This document shows positions 1 to 6,854 of a stretch of 64,000 nucleotides of DNA, piece after piece. The translations under genes and the position numbers were made by a program. This stretch comes from Pantoea deleyi (GTDB taxonomy: Bacteria > Pseudomonadota > Gammaproteobacteria > Enterobacterales > Enterobacteriaceae), in assembly GCF_022647325.1 (NCBI RefSeq), contig NZ_CP071405.1, forward strand, positions 620,001-684,000, given 5' to 3'. Below the pieces are notes generated by a model, which saw nothing but the letters and a program-made list of their open reading frames with translations, was not told the origin of the DNA and did not search any database. The first letter of the stretch is position 1; every line of letters starts with the position of its first letter.

Positions 1-1
1 C

Positions 2-2080
2 GTCAGTGAGCTGGAAAAAACACAGGGTATTGATCGTGCCAATGCGTACTTAACGAAAACCTTCGTTGAGCGCACATTGCCACGCGTCGAAACCGTTAAC
101 ACTCAATATCGCCTCGCTGAAATGAGCAGCAGCACGTTTAACCTGCTGGCAGGCAATGCCGCAAAACAGGCAGGTGCGGCCAGTGCTGGCGGTCAGCTAT
201 GGGAGCTGATGCGCCGCTTTAACCGCCTGCCTGATATGGCTCGCTCCGACGTTGATTTGCTTGCCGGGGATGTGGCTAATTTCATTCTCGCCGAGCTGGT
301 ACAGGCACACGAGCAGGCCAGCGATGAGTCAGATTATAAATACACGCACCGCGTTTACATGACCGCCGCCACCATCACCCGTGAGCTGAGCCAGACGCCG
401 CCATTATGGGACAAAGTCACGTCACGACTGTTTGACCCGGAGGAAGTTACCCCGGCGATCATGCGTATGCATACGGAAAAATGGTGGAAGGGCCGACTGC
501 GCCGCGTGGCTGCATCATGGCGTGAACATCTTCAGATTGCCCTGGCTAACGTCAGCAAAAAGCATACTCCCTACGCCAGCAGCATGACCGTTTCAGAGTG
601 GCGCGAGCAGAAGCGCCGCACCCGTGAATTTTTGAAGGGGATGGAGCTGGAAGACGAGGAAGGCAACCGCATCAGCCTGATCGAAAAGTACGACGGCAGT
701 GTAGCCAATCCAGCGATCCGTCGCTGCGAGCTGATGACCCGCATTCGCGGATTTGAAAACATCTGCAACGAAATGGGTTTTATCGGCGAGTTCTATACGC
801 TGACCGTCCCCGCGCGCTATCACGCCACAATTAAAACCGGGCATCGGAATCGCAAATGGAACGGTGCCAGCCCGGCTGATACGCAGCGTTATCTATGCAG
901 CGTCTGGCAGAAAATCCGCGCCAAGTTACACCGCGAAGAAATCCGCATTTTCGGGATCCGCGTTGCTGAGCCTCATCATGATGCGACCCCACATTGGCAC
1001 ATGCTCATGTTCATGCGCCCTGAACAGGCTGAGCGCGTGCGAGAAATTATGCGCGATTACGCCTGGCAGGAAGATAGCAGCGAGCTGACGACAGACAAGG
1101 CCCGTAAGGCACGTTTTCACGCCGAGGCTATCGATTCAGAGAAGGGCAGCGCAACAGGTTACGTTGCTAAATACATTTCCAAAAATATCGACGGTTATGC
1201 GCTGGACGGTGAGACAGACGACGAAAGCGGCAAAGACCTTAAGGAAACCGCCTCGGCAGTTTCTGCCTGGGCGGCACGCTGGCACATCCGCCAATTTCAG
1301 TTTGTGGGCGGTGCGCCGGTCACGGTTTACCGCGAGCTGCGCCGCATGGCAGACAGCGAAACCGCGCACGGCCTGAGCGTTGAGTTTGCTGCCGCGCATG
1401 ACGCGGCCGACGCAGGAGACTGGGCCGGATACGTTAACGCCCAGGGCGGGCCGTTCGTGCGCCGTGACGATCTGGCTGTGCGCACCTGGTATCAGGCAAG
1501 CGAAGATATGAATGAGTACGGCGAGGAAACCGTGCGCATCAAGGGCGTTTACGCAACTGAAGTTGGCGACGATACGCCAATTTTAACCCGTCTGATGCAA
1601 TGGAAGATTGTCCCGAAACGTGCCGTTGATTTGGGTTTTGAATTTAAGGACGCGTCTGCGTCCTCTCGGAGTTCTGTCAATAACTGTACGGGAGGTTTGA
1701 GATCTGAGGATTCGAACCCGACGGAAAGTTACGAAAAAATCGACCTGGACGGCATGAGCAGGAAGGAACGGCGGCGGCTTTTAAGTCGGATAAGATCGGA
1801 AAAACCAGAAAAGCGGCATCTGAGGCTGAGGCGGTCGGACAAAGTCGAAGCTGCGTGTGAAAAACTAATAAGCCAGGTGAGAGATTTAAGCGGTGAAACC
1901 ATCAGCCGCGGGCTGGCCGTGCGTCTGATCGGTGGCACGCAGACTAAAATCGGCGGTCATTTTTTCCGCAGCCTGCCTAATGGTGAACTGGCCCGCCCAA
2001 TACTGGAGCAGAAGAGTGTTTCCGTATTAGAACGATTTAATCGTTTAGCAGAAAAACACCGTACAAAAAGCGAAAAATGA
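2..2080 (+). CDS. A: Replication initiation endonuclease gpA (5' end outside window)
   Basis: P2-type rolling-circle initiator. It nicks one strand at the phage origin and becomes joined to the 5' end, starting replication with host Rep and polymerase. The reading frame is open to the left edge, so the N-terminus is missing; about 692 codons are visible against about 760 in P2. The metal-binding HUH motif (PHWHM) lies at nt 989-1003 and the paired catalytic tyrosines (GYVAKY) at nt 1157-1174, the spacing expected for two-tyrosine HUH enzymes. The C-terminal part is basic and Arg/Lys rich. The candidate nick site lies inside the gene, as in P2. Confidence 0.95.
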   Translation, partial: VSELEKTQGIDRANAYLTKTFVERTLPRVETVNTQYRLAEMSSSTFNLLAGNAAKQAGAASAGGQLWELMRRFNRLPDMARSDVDLLAGDVANFILAELVQAHEQASDESDYKYTHRVYMTAATITRELSQTPPLWDKVTSRLFDPEEVTPAIMRMHTEKWWKGRLRRVAASWREHLQIALANVSKKHTPYASSMTVSEWREQKRRTREFLKGMELEDEEGNRISLIEKYDGSVANPAIRRCELMTRIRGFENICNEMGFIGEFYTLTVPARYHATIKTGHRNRKWNGASPADTQRYLCSVWQKIRAKLHREEIRIFGIRVAEPHHDATPHWHMLMFMRPEQAERVREIMRDYAWQEDSSELTTDKARKARFHAEAIDSEKGSATGYVAKYISKNIDGYALDGETDDESGKDLKETASAVSAWAARWHIRQFQFVGGAPVTVYRELRRMADSETAHGLSVEFAAAHDAADAGDWAGYVNAQGGPFVRRDDLAVRTWYQASEDMNEYGEETVRIKGVYATEVGDDTPILTRLMQWKIVPKRAVDLGFEFKDASASSRSSVNNCTGGLRSEDSNPTESYEKIDLDGMSRKERRRLLSRIRSEKPEKRHLRLRRSDKVEAACEKLISQVRDLSGETISRGLAVRLIGGTQTKIGGHFFRSLPNGELARPILEQKSVSVLERFNRLAEKHRTKSEK
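1651..1692 (+). other. Candidate phage replication origin (gpA nick region)
   Basis: P2 gpA acts in cis and nicks within its own gene. This stretch, with the core CTCGGAGTTCTGTCAATAA at about 1664-1682, resembles my recollection of the P2 cleavage region and encodes the VNNCT peptide often seen there in P2-like A proteins. The assignment comes from remembered similarity, not alignment, and the exact nick is not fixed. Confidence 0.4.
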
Positions 2081-2242
2081 TGGCCTACAGCTTGAAATTC
2101 TGAAGTAGCAGTCAATCAGATCATTTAGTTTCCCGACAAGCTGATTTTTGAGATGAGGCGTGGATAAAAATCTTCCTTATCAGCTAGATAAAAAATTAAA
2201 TTGGCTGGGATATTTTTCTTTCTCAACCTGTAAATGCTGTGA

Positions 2243-2262
2243 TACTGTATAAATAGACAGTG
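2243..2262. promoter_or_regulatory. LexA (SOS) box
   Basis: The sequence TACTGTATAAATAGACAGTG contains a perfect CTGT-N8-ACAG core with AT-rich centre and the usual TA flank. It lies 18 bp before the start of the 63-aa gene at 2281 and overlaps a likely -10 element (TATAAA, 2248-2253), so LexA would block transcription of the 2281 and 2491 genes until DNA damage. Coliphage 186 controls its antirepressor gene tum by LexA in the same way. Confidence 0.85.
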
Positions 2263-2280
2263 GTTTGGTGGGGAGGGCAC

Positions 2281-2472
2281 ATGGATAACGGTTTAAAAGA
2301 GCGAGTGATGCTTGAGCGGGTAGAATTGATTGCGCGGCTTACTTCTGAGGGGATCTGCAGGGACCAGGACAGGGTGATCGCCTTGAATCTCATCGCAGAA
2401 ATAGCGCGTAACACCTCAATAGCCAATCAGCAGTTTTCGGTCGTCTTTTCGGCTGTGCCGCTTGATAAGTAA
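2281..2472 (+). CDS. Small SOS-controlled phage protein, function unknown (63 aa)
   Basis: First gene after the LexA box. A strong Shine-Dalgarno (GGGGAGGG, 2270-2277) precedes the ATG at 2281. The protein is predicted largely helical (LKERVMLERVELIARL, then VIALNLIAEIARN), with no membrane segment or signal peptide. I do not recognise the family. Its position directly before a DinI/Tum-like gene (18 bp gap) in the same transcript suggests a role in prophage induction or the SOS response, which is inference. Confidence 0.65.
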   Translation: MDNGLKERVMLERVELIARLTSEGICRDQDRVIALNLIAEIARNTSIANQQFSVVFSAVPLDK

Positions 2473-2490
2473 AATCGAGGTTTCAAAGTT

Positions 2491-2724
2491 ATGCGTATTG
2501 AAATCACACTCGATAAGAATCAAAAAGTCAGTCAGTCGGTGGTAGAGGCTTTCCGGGAAGAAGTAAATAAACGAGTGACCGCGCTATTTCCTGATGCAGT
2601 AGTACAGGTGCGCTAGGGCAGTTACACCAAAATCGAAATGCCCGGTGTAAATGTTGGTGAAGGCTGGTGCAGGCTAAATGATCTGCTTCAGAACGTCTGG
2701 GAAGATGACAGCTGGCTGCATTGA
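2491..2724 (+). pseudogene. DinI/Tum-family gene broken by an in-frame amber stop
   Basis: A GAGG site (2477-2480) precedes ATG 2491. Translation gives a DinI-like N-terminus (MRIEITLDKNQKVSQ) up to Arg41, then TAG at 2614-2616, then the same frame continues with the family's C-terminal half (GSYTKIEMPGVNVG... and VWEDDSWLH) to TGA at 2724. Bridged, the product is 77 residues, the normal size for phage DinI-like proteins. Related proteins, as I recall them, have lysine here (RKGS), so a single AAG to TAG change would explain the break. Unless the stop is suppressed the product is a 41-aa fragment lacking the C-terminal helix. Confidence 0.85.
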
Positions 2725-2738
2725 TAACCGTGCTGATG

Positions 2739-2756
2739 CCAAAATCTCGATTTTGG
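2739..2756. terminator. Perfect hairpin after the DinI-like gene
   Basis: An 8-bp perfect stem, CCAAAATC and GATTTTGG with loop TC, lies 15 bp after the DinI-like stop codon. No T-run follows (CGGCGGC), so it is a hairpin or weak terminator rather than a clear intrinsic terminator. Confidence 0.35.
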
Positions 2757-2798
2757 CGGCGGCACGGTTGAACAACGAGCATTGCGAGGCGTTAGTAA

Positions 2799-3044
2799 AT
2801 GGCGGGAAGTGACGCAAATTATCAGATAGTTTATCGGGGCGATAACCTCGAATGCTTCCATTCCGGCGGTTGGGTTTTCTTCCAGCGGCCTAAACATGCG
2901 GGCGGGGGGTTCTGGCTCGGCAGAACTTACGATTTCGTTTTCATGATCGAGCTGCCGCGACCGGTTTCACTTTATGAAGGCATTGTTTACCTGCAACAGC
3001 TGAAATTTGAAAGCGCTTCACCCTCCAGATTTCACGCTATCTGA
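2799..3044 (+). CDS. Small phage protein of unknown function (81 aa)
   Basis: ATG at 2799 follows an in-frame TAA directly upstream, which fixes the earliest start; GAGG at 2786-2789 could serve as ribosome binding site. The product is Gly/aromatic rich (GGWVFFQRPKHAGGGFWLGR) with no signal peptide or clear membrane helix. I do not recognise the family. It is the last gene before the cos region, at the right end of the packaged chromosome, where P2 keeps non-essential genes. Confidence 0.45.
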   Translation: MAGSDANYQIVYRGDNLECFHSGGWVFFQRPKHAGGGFWLGRTYDFVFMIELPRPVSLYEGIVYLQQLKFESASPSRFHAI

Positions 3045-3062
3045 TCCGTAAAGGAGCCATGC

Positions 3063-3161
3063 ATGCATAATGTGCATGGATCTGCATTAATTTCTGAGGC
3101 GTTCAAACACCCCGCAGGGCCAGTAGCGGCGCTGTTTTTGGAGTGGTATGCAACTGCATGA
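3063..3161 (+). CDS. Possible 32-aa peptide before cos
   Basis: An AAGGAG ribosome binding site (3051-3056) lies 6 bases before ATG 3063. The frame encodes a 32-residue peptide (MHNVHGSALISEAFKHPAGP...). It ends at 3161, 22 bp before the cos nick region. It has a good start signal but no recognised homology, and the region also holds repeated ATGCA motifs that may be packaging sites, so the coding call is tentative. Confidence 0.35.
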   Translation: MHNVHGSALISEAFKHPAGPVAALFLEWYATA

Positions 3162-3183
3162 AAAGCGATGCACAAAGCGGGCA

Positions 3184-3202
3184 GGCGTGGCGGGGATAGC
3201 AT
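3184..3202 (+). other. cos site (19-nt cohesive end of P2-like phage)
   Basis: The sequence GGCGTGGCGGGGATAGCAT, followed by TGCGCGCTGA, matches at nearly every position the P2 cohesive end as I know it (GGCGAGGCGGGGAAAGCAC followed by TGCGCGCTGA). It lies between the A-side genes and the leftward Q gene, where P2 cos must lie in a prophage. Terminase (gpP/gpM) would make the staggered cut here, putting A at the right end of virion DNA and hicAB at the left end. Confidence 0.85.
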
Positions 3203-3366
3203 TGCGCGCTGAGGGTGCAAACATGTATGCCGCAGCGTGCGTCAGCGCCTCGCTGTGTGGTTTGCTGGCTCCGTGTCACCCCAAGTCGGTCGCGATAAAC
3301 CATCCCCTCAGAGGCGCTTATACGCACGCATACTGCATATCACTAAAGCTCGGTTGAGTGGTGCCG

Positions 3367-3405
3367 AAAAGTGACACCAAAAGAACTTGCGGTAGTGTCA
3401 CTTTT
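3367..3405. promoter_or_regulatory. hicAB promoter with perfect inverted-repeat operator
   Basis: Two 11-bp arms, AAAAGTGACAC (3367-3377) and GTGTCACTTTT (3395-3405), are perfect inverted repeats with a 17-bp spacer. A plausible promoter overlaps them: TTGCGG at 3387-3392 and TACTAT at 3409-3414, spacing 16. HicB antitoxins with a C-terminal ribbon-helix-helix domain bind such repeats and repress their own operon, so this is the likely HicB operator. Transcription would begin near 3421, at or next to the hicA ATG. Confidence 0.65.
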
Positions 3406-3420
3406 TGGTACTATAAACCC

Positions 3421-3675
3421 ATGAACAAACGACACCAGAAAACGCTGTCAGATGTGTTCGCCCGGCCGGTTAGCGGTTCAATAAAGTGGAGTGATATTGA
3501 ATCTCTTTTTATCGCTCTCGGTGCGGAGGTTCACGAAAGGGAAGGTTCAAGGATTGCGGTACTGCTGAAAGGGCAAAAGAAAATATTTCACAGGCCGCAC
3601 CCCAGACCGACAACTGACAAGGGGGCGGTTAACTCCATCCGGTTATGGCTCGATAGTTTAGGAATCAGACCATGA
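3421..3675 (+). CDS. hicA: HicA-family toxin (mRNA interferase)
   Basis: 84-aa product beginning MNKRHQKTLSDVF. It matches the enterobacterial HicA subtype with the conserved FHRPHPRP segment, which holds the catalytic histidine of the double-stranded-RNA-binding-like fold; the family cleaves mRNA and arrests growth when free of HicB. The ATG at 3421 was chosen because the promoter/operator ends just upstream and homologues start here. The stop overlaps the hicB start (ATGA), the usual coupling of this pair. It is phage cargo between cos and Q and may stabilise the prophage or interfere with other phages. Confidence 0.9.
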   Translation: MNKRHQKTLSDVFARPVSGSIKWSDIESLFIALGAEVHEREGSRIAVLLKGQKKIFHRPHPRPTTDKGAVNSIRLWLDSLGIRP

Positions 3676-4013
3676 ATAATACACTTAAAATCGACGGCCA
3701 TCTGGCCGTCATCACCTTTGACCCTGAGATCGAAATGTTTCGTGGGGAGTTTGTCGGCCTGAACGGCGGAGCTGATTTCTACGCTTATAGCGTCGAAGAG
3801 TTGAAAAAAGAGGGTTCAATATCACTGGCGGTTTTTCTCGAGGAATGCCGCAAGGATGATATCGAACCTTATAAGACATTCAGCGGCAAGGTGACTACCC
3901 GCCTGACGCCAGAACGTCATCAGGCGCTGGCTGTAACTGCTCAGGCGCACGGTGTTTCTATCAATGAGCTGCTCAACGAAGGCGTTGATTTGGTCATTGA
4001 AAAGCACTCGTAG
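3672..4013 (+). CDS. hicB: HicB-family antitoxin
   Basis: 113-aa partner of the preceding toxin. The N-terminal part (LAVITFDPEIEMFRGEFVGL...DFYAYSVEEL) is the partly degraded RNase-H-like HicB fold that covers the toxin active site. The C-terminal segment (TRLTPERHQALAVTAQAHGVSINELLNEGVD) is a ribbon-helix-helix DNA-binding domain, which fits autoregulation at the inverted repeat before hicA. It overlaps hicA by 4 bp and is followed within 10 bp by a bidirectional terminator. Confidence 0.9.
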   Translation: MNNTLKIDGHLAVITFDPEIEMFRGEFVGLNGGADFYAYSVEELKKEGSISLAVFLEECRKDDIEPYKTFSGKVTTRLTPERHQALAVTAQAHGVSINELLNEGVDLVIEKHS

Positions 4014-4021
4014 CTTTAAGG

Positions 4022-4053
4022 AAAATAAATGGCCTATTTAGGCCGTTTATTTT
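4022..4053. terminator. Bidirectional terminator between hicB and the 539-aa cargo gene
   Basis: The stem is AAAATAAA-GGCC paired with GGCC-TTTATTTT around loop TATTTA, with A-rich and T-rich flanks on both sides. It lies between two converging genes and should stop transcription from each. Confidence 0.75.
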
Positions 4054-4070
4054 ATTTATAAAGCTGTGCT

Positions 4071-5690
4071 TTATTTTTTTGTTGTTTTCGATAATAAGAA
4101 GTCTAAAATAAAGACAGTAATCATAATAATAATGAGGTAAACTCCATCTTTATATTTGGCCATGTTGAGGTAGGAAATGAGGCTGTCTATTTTACTTCCT
4201 TCCAACATTGGGCTAATAACAGGCGTTAAAGATGTGCAGGCTATTAAGCCAAATATCCATTCAGTTCTTTTAGATGTCCTCTCGCTTAGCTCCGCTTCTT
4301 TTAATTTCATAATTTCTGTTTTAGCTTTTAATAAAGAGTTCATGTTGTTTAGGGAAGTCCTAATGTCACTATCATGCAAAAAGCTTAGGACATAGTCTTG
4401 TATTTCTCCAAATCTTCTCGATGTTATCCGTAACCATTCTTCAAAAGTAATTATCTCTTCTCTGATTCTAGCTAAATTGATGCTGCTTTTAGATATGCTT
4501 ATTTCTTGTGATTTTATTTCAAAAAATACCGCTGCCAGATCTCGCATGTCACTTTTGACAAGAGCATCCATCATCAAGTTTTCTGATGAGTAAGTCGCTT
4601 CTTTGTTGCTTATCATGTTAGTATATGTATTTTTAGCTAAAAGCGTTAAACATACCCCTGGCTCGGAGAAAAAGTTATAATCATCAAATGCTCTATGATC
4701 AATGTGTTCTTTGCTTCGGCCGTATTTTATATAATATGAAGATTTGGCAAGAATTGAATTTATCATGACTTCGCTGTTTTTACTATTTTCAGTGGCAGTA
4801 TCCTTTTGGTTTTCGTGTTCAAACACAAAGATGTTTGGTTTGCCTTGCCAGTATCCATATAAAGAATCTCTATCTAGCTTACTAAGCTTGTTATATTTTT
4901 TCCCTTTTTTGAGTGTATAAGATACTATGGCCGCTATATGCCGGGCTATATCACTAATGCTATCTTCTAACTTAAGCGCGCCCGCATAATCGACGTACTC
5001 TTCGTTTAAATTCAAACTATCAATGTTGGGGGTTTTAAGCTCAGATTTCAATAATGATATGTACGCTTCTTTGATTTTCCTAAAGTTATGGCGCAATGCA
5101 TAATTAACACATTCTGATTCAATGTCTAGATGCTTTTTCACATAAGAAAATGGACTAGTTATATAATTTAATTTCCTTAAGGGCATGTTTACCCTTTCAT
5201 CAATGAATTCCTTTATATCACCTTCGTAGGTTCCATCATCCATAAATGTGACTTGTGTAATGCCAATTTCATACACTCTCACCATGGGAAATAAATATCG
5301 CTGGTCATCGTTAGGGTCTATGAAGAAAGGTTTAATAGAGCCAATAATTGAGTTTGAGAAGAATCCACCTTGTAAGTGCATAACTTTTTCTTGTGAAAGG
5401 CGCATGTTTATACACTTCATAAATCCAGCTTTAGTGAAGTCACATAAATCATCTAGGTCTATATTTTTTAACCCTGTCACGGTTAAGCCTAGAAAATCAT
5501 GTGAATATTCAAGTTGAAGCTCTTGATTAGAAATCGCACCTTTATTGGAATAGTAAAGTTTATTGCTGGGTGTTAAAACTGAAGAAAAAACACCTGTTTC
5601 TATGAGTTTAGAAGCTAAGTCTTCTGAATCGGAATATGTTGGGGTGCTAATGGTGTAATTGTGCCAAACTGCCGCATCAGTGATTTCCAT
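4071..5690 (-). CDS. AT-rich phage cargo gene: unrecognised protein with two C-terminal membrane helices (539 aa)
   Basis: I do not recognise this protein. It begins MEITDAAVWHNYTIS; the start at 5690 has a modest GGA site, while an upstream start at 5741 would add 17 residues. The first ~450 residues look soluble and mixed alpha/beta. A helical stretch (SLLKAKTEIMKLKEAELSER) leads into TM1 (about residues 478-496) and TM2 (about 516-533), with a lysine-rich end. This layout recalls CorA-like or Abi-type membrane effectors, but no GMN motif is present. It lies in the cos-Q cargo region beside hicAB, opposite to hicAB, and its base composition is much more AT-rich than the phage core, which suggests separate acquisition. 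A phage-exclusion role is inference. Confidence 0.85.
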   Translation of the reverse strand: MEITDAAVWHNYTISTPTYSDSEDLASKLIETGVFSSVLTPSNKLYYSNKGAISNQELQLEYSHDFLGLTVTGLKNIDLDDLCDFTKAGFMKCINMRLSQEKVMHLQGGFFSNSIIGSIKPFFIDPNDDQRYLFPMVRVYEIGITQVTFMDDGTYEGDIKEFIDERVNMPLRKLNYITSPFSYVKKHLDIESECVNYALRHNFRKIKEAYISLLKSELKTPNIDSLNLNEEYVDYAGALKLEDSISDIARHIAAIVSYTLKKGKKYNKLSKLDRDSLYGYWQGKPNIFVFEHENQKDTATENSKNSEVMINSILAKSSYYIKYGRSKEHIDHRAFDDYNFFSEPGVCLTLLAKNTYTNMISNKEATYSSENLMMDALVKSDMRDLAAVFFEIKSQEISISKSSINLARIREEIITFEEWLRITSRRFGEIQDYVLSFLHDSDIRTSLNNMNSLLKAKTEIMKLKEAELSERTSKRTEWIFGLIACTSLTPVISPMLEGSKIDSLISYLNMAKYKDGVYLIIIMITVFILDFLLSKTTKK

Positions 5691-5735
5691 ATTTAATCCA
5701 TCATGATATGAAAAAATAAAAATATTACACCATAT

Positions 5736-5780
5736 TACCATTTGTTGCGCTACAAAGTTTTATGTAGACAACAAATGGTA
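5736..5780 (-). terminator. 12-bp perfect inverted repeat between Q and the cargo gene
   Basis: Arms TACCATTTGTTG (5736-5747) and CAACAAATGGTA (5769-5780) are perfect, with an inner CTAC/GTAG pair. On the minus strand the hairpin follows the Q stop by 33 bp and is followed by AT-rich sequence with T-runs, so it may end the P-Q transcript. It also lies 45 bp before the cargo gene start and could be an operator. Confidence 0.5.
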
Positions 5781-5813
5781 TCTTATGAGCGAAGTTATGA
5801 GAGTAAGCTAACT

Positions 5814-6854
5814 TTACCCATTACTTTCAAGTACATAAGGTTTAAAAGAAATTATATCTTCACCAAGCCACATATTAATCTCTTTCATACGTTCCTGAAG
5901 CGGTGTCAGTTCGTTTCTTACAAAGACCTGCGCCGCCTTCACTGCATCACCAAATCCGCCGGTGTTATCCGGGATAATCCCCATCATCTGCGGCGGCACG
6001 CGGTGCGCGCTTAACAGGTCGTCGCGGCTGGCCTTCTTGATGTTAAAGAAATCGTCTTTCGTTGCCACCTCGCTGAGCGGCAGAATCTTGATCCCGTCCG
6101 GCTTTCCGTTTGGCGCGTACATAAACAGGTTGCGGAAGTTACCCAGCCCTTTCGTGTCGCGCATCGCCTGGCGCATCCGGTCAACGTCGCTGCTGCTCTG
6201 CGCCGCGTCGGTCATATACAGGATGTAACCGGCGTGCGCGCCGTTCTGGTAATACTTGCGGCGGAACAGCGTTGCCGCCTCATTCAGCCAGGCGGAGTTA
6301 AGCGCGCTGAGGTATTCCGGCAGGCCGTAGAGCTCCTGATTAATATCCGGCTCCAGCAGGTGAAACACGCTGCCGGCCGAAAATTCGTGCGGCTCTTTCC
6401 AGTCATTCACAAACCAGTAAACGCCGTCCTTCACGCCTCTGCGGGTAAATTTGGCCGGGGTGGTTTCAAGGCGCAGCGGCTTACCCAGGCCATTGCGGCG
6501 CAGCTCGGCAAAGGCGTTGCCGAACACCAGATAATCAAGCGCAAACTTGCTGAACTCCTGCTGACTCATCATCGGGTGCGGAATAAACGTTGATGCCAGA
6601 ATGTTGCGCTTTACGTAAATCGGCGAGCTGTGATGCACGGCCGAGCGCAGGCTTTTAGCCAGCCCGCTAAAACTGACCGGCGGCTCAAACCAGCGCCCGT
6701 TACCGATGCACTCTGCATAATCCAGAATGTCGCGCTTATCCATAACCGGCGTGGGGTCGCCAAAGGTAAACGCCTCGGCGTGCTGCTGCGGTGCGGTTGC
6801 CTGTACCGGCTGCGCGGTGGCGGTGTGAGCCTTGCGGCCTCTGCGTTTGCTCAT
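5814..6854 (-). CDS. Q: Portal protein gpQ
   Basis: 346 aa, matching the P2 portal length (344). P2 Q forms the dodecameric ring at one capsid vertex through which DNA is packaged and to which the tail connects. Family features seen are the N-terminal basic segment (MSKRRGRKA), TFGDPTPVMDKRDILDY, PPVSFSGLAKSLRSAVHHSSPIY and, near the C-terminus, LLSAHRVPPQMMGIIPDN. The start ATG overlaps the terminase stop (TGATG), so translation is probably coupled to P. It is transcribed leftward, opposite to the O-S operon, as in P2. Confidence 0.96.
   Translation of the reverse strand: MSKRRGRKAHTATAQPVQATAPQQHAEAFTFGDPTPVMDKRDILDYAECIGNGRWFEPPVSFSGLAKSLRSAVHHSSPIYVKRNILASTFIPHPMMSQQEFSKFALDYLVFGNAFAELRRNGLGKPLRLETTPAKFTRRGVKDGVYWFVNDWKEPHEFSAGSVFHLLEPDINQELYGLPEYLSALNSAWLNEAATLFRRKYYQNGAHAGYILYMTDAAQSSSDVDRMRQAMRDTKGLGNFRNLFMYAPNGKPDGIKILPLSEVATKDDFFNIKKASRDDLLSAHRVPPQMMGIIPDNTGGFGDAVKAAQVFVRNELTPLQERMKEINMWLGEDIISFKPYVLESNG

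Noticed and set aside
3148..3357. 69-aa plus-strand frame across cos
   Set aside because: It runs through the cos site, has no ribosome binding site and its composition looks non-coding.
4022..5780. Composite transposon or insertion sequence around the cargo gene
   Set aside because: No transposase and no paired terminal repeats flank it; the 12-bp repeat at 5736-5780 is a single hairpin-type repeat.
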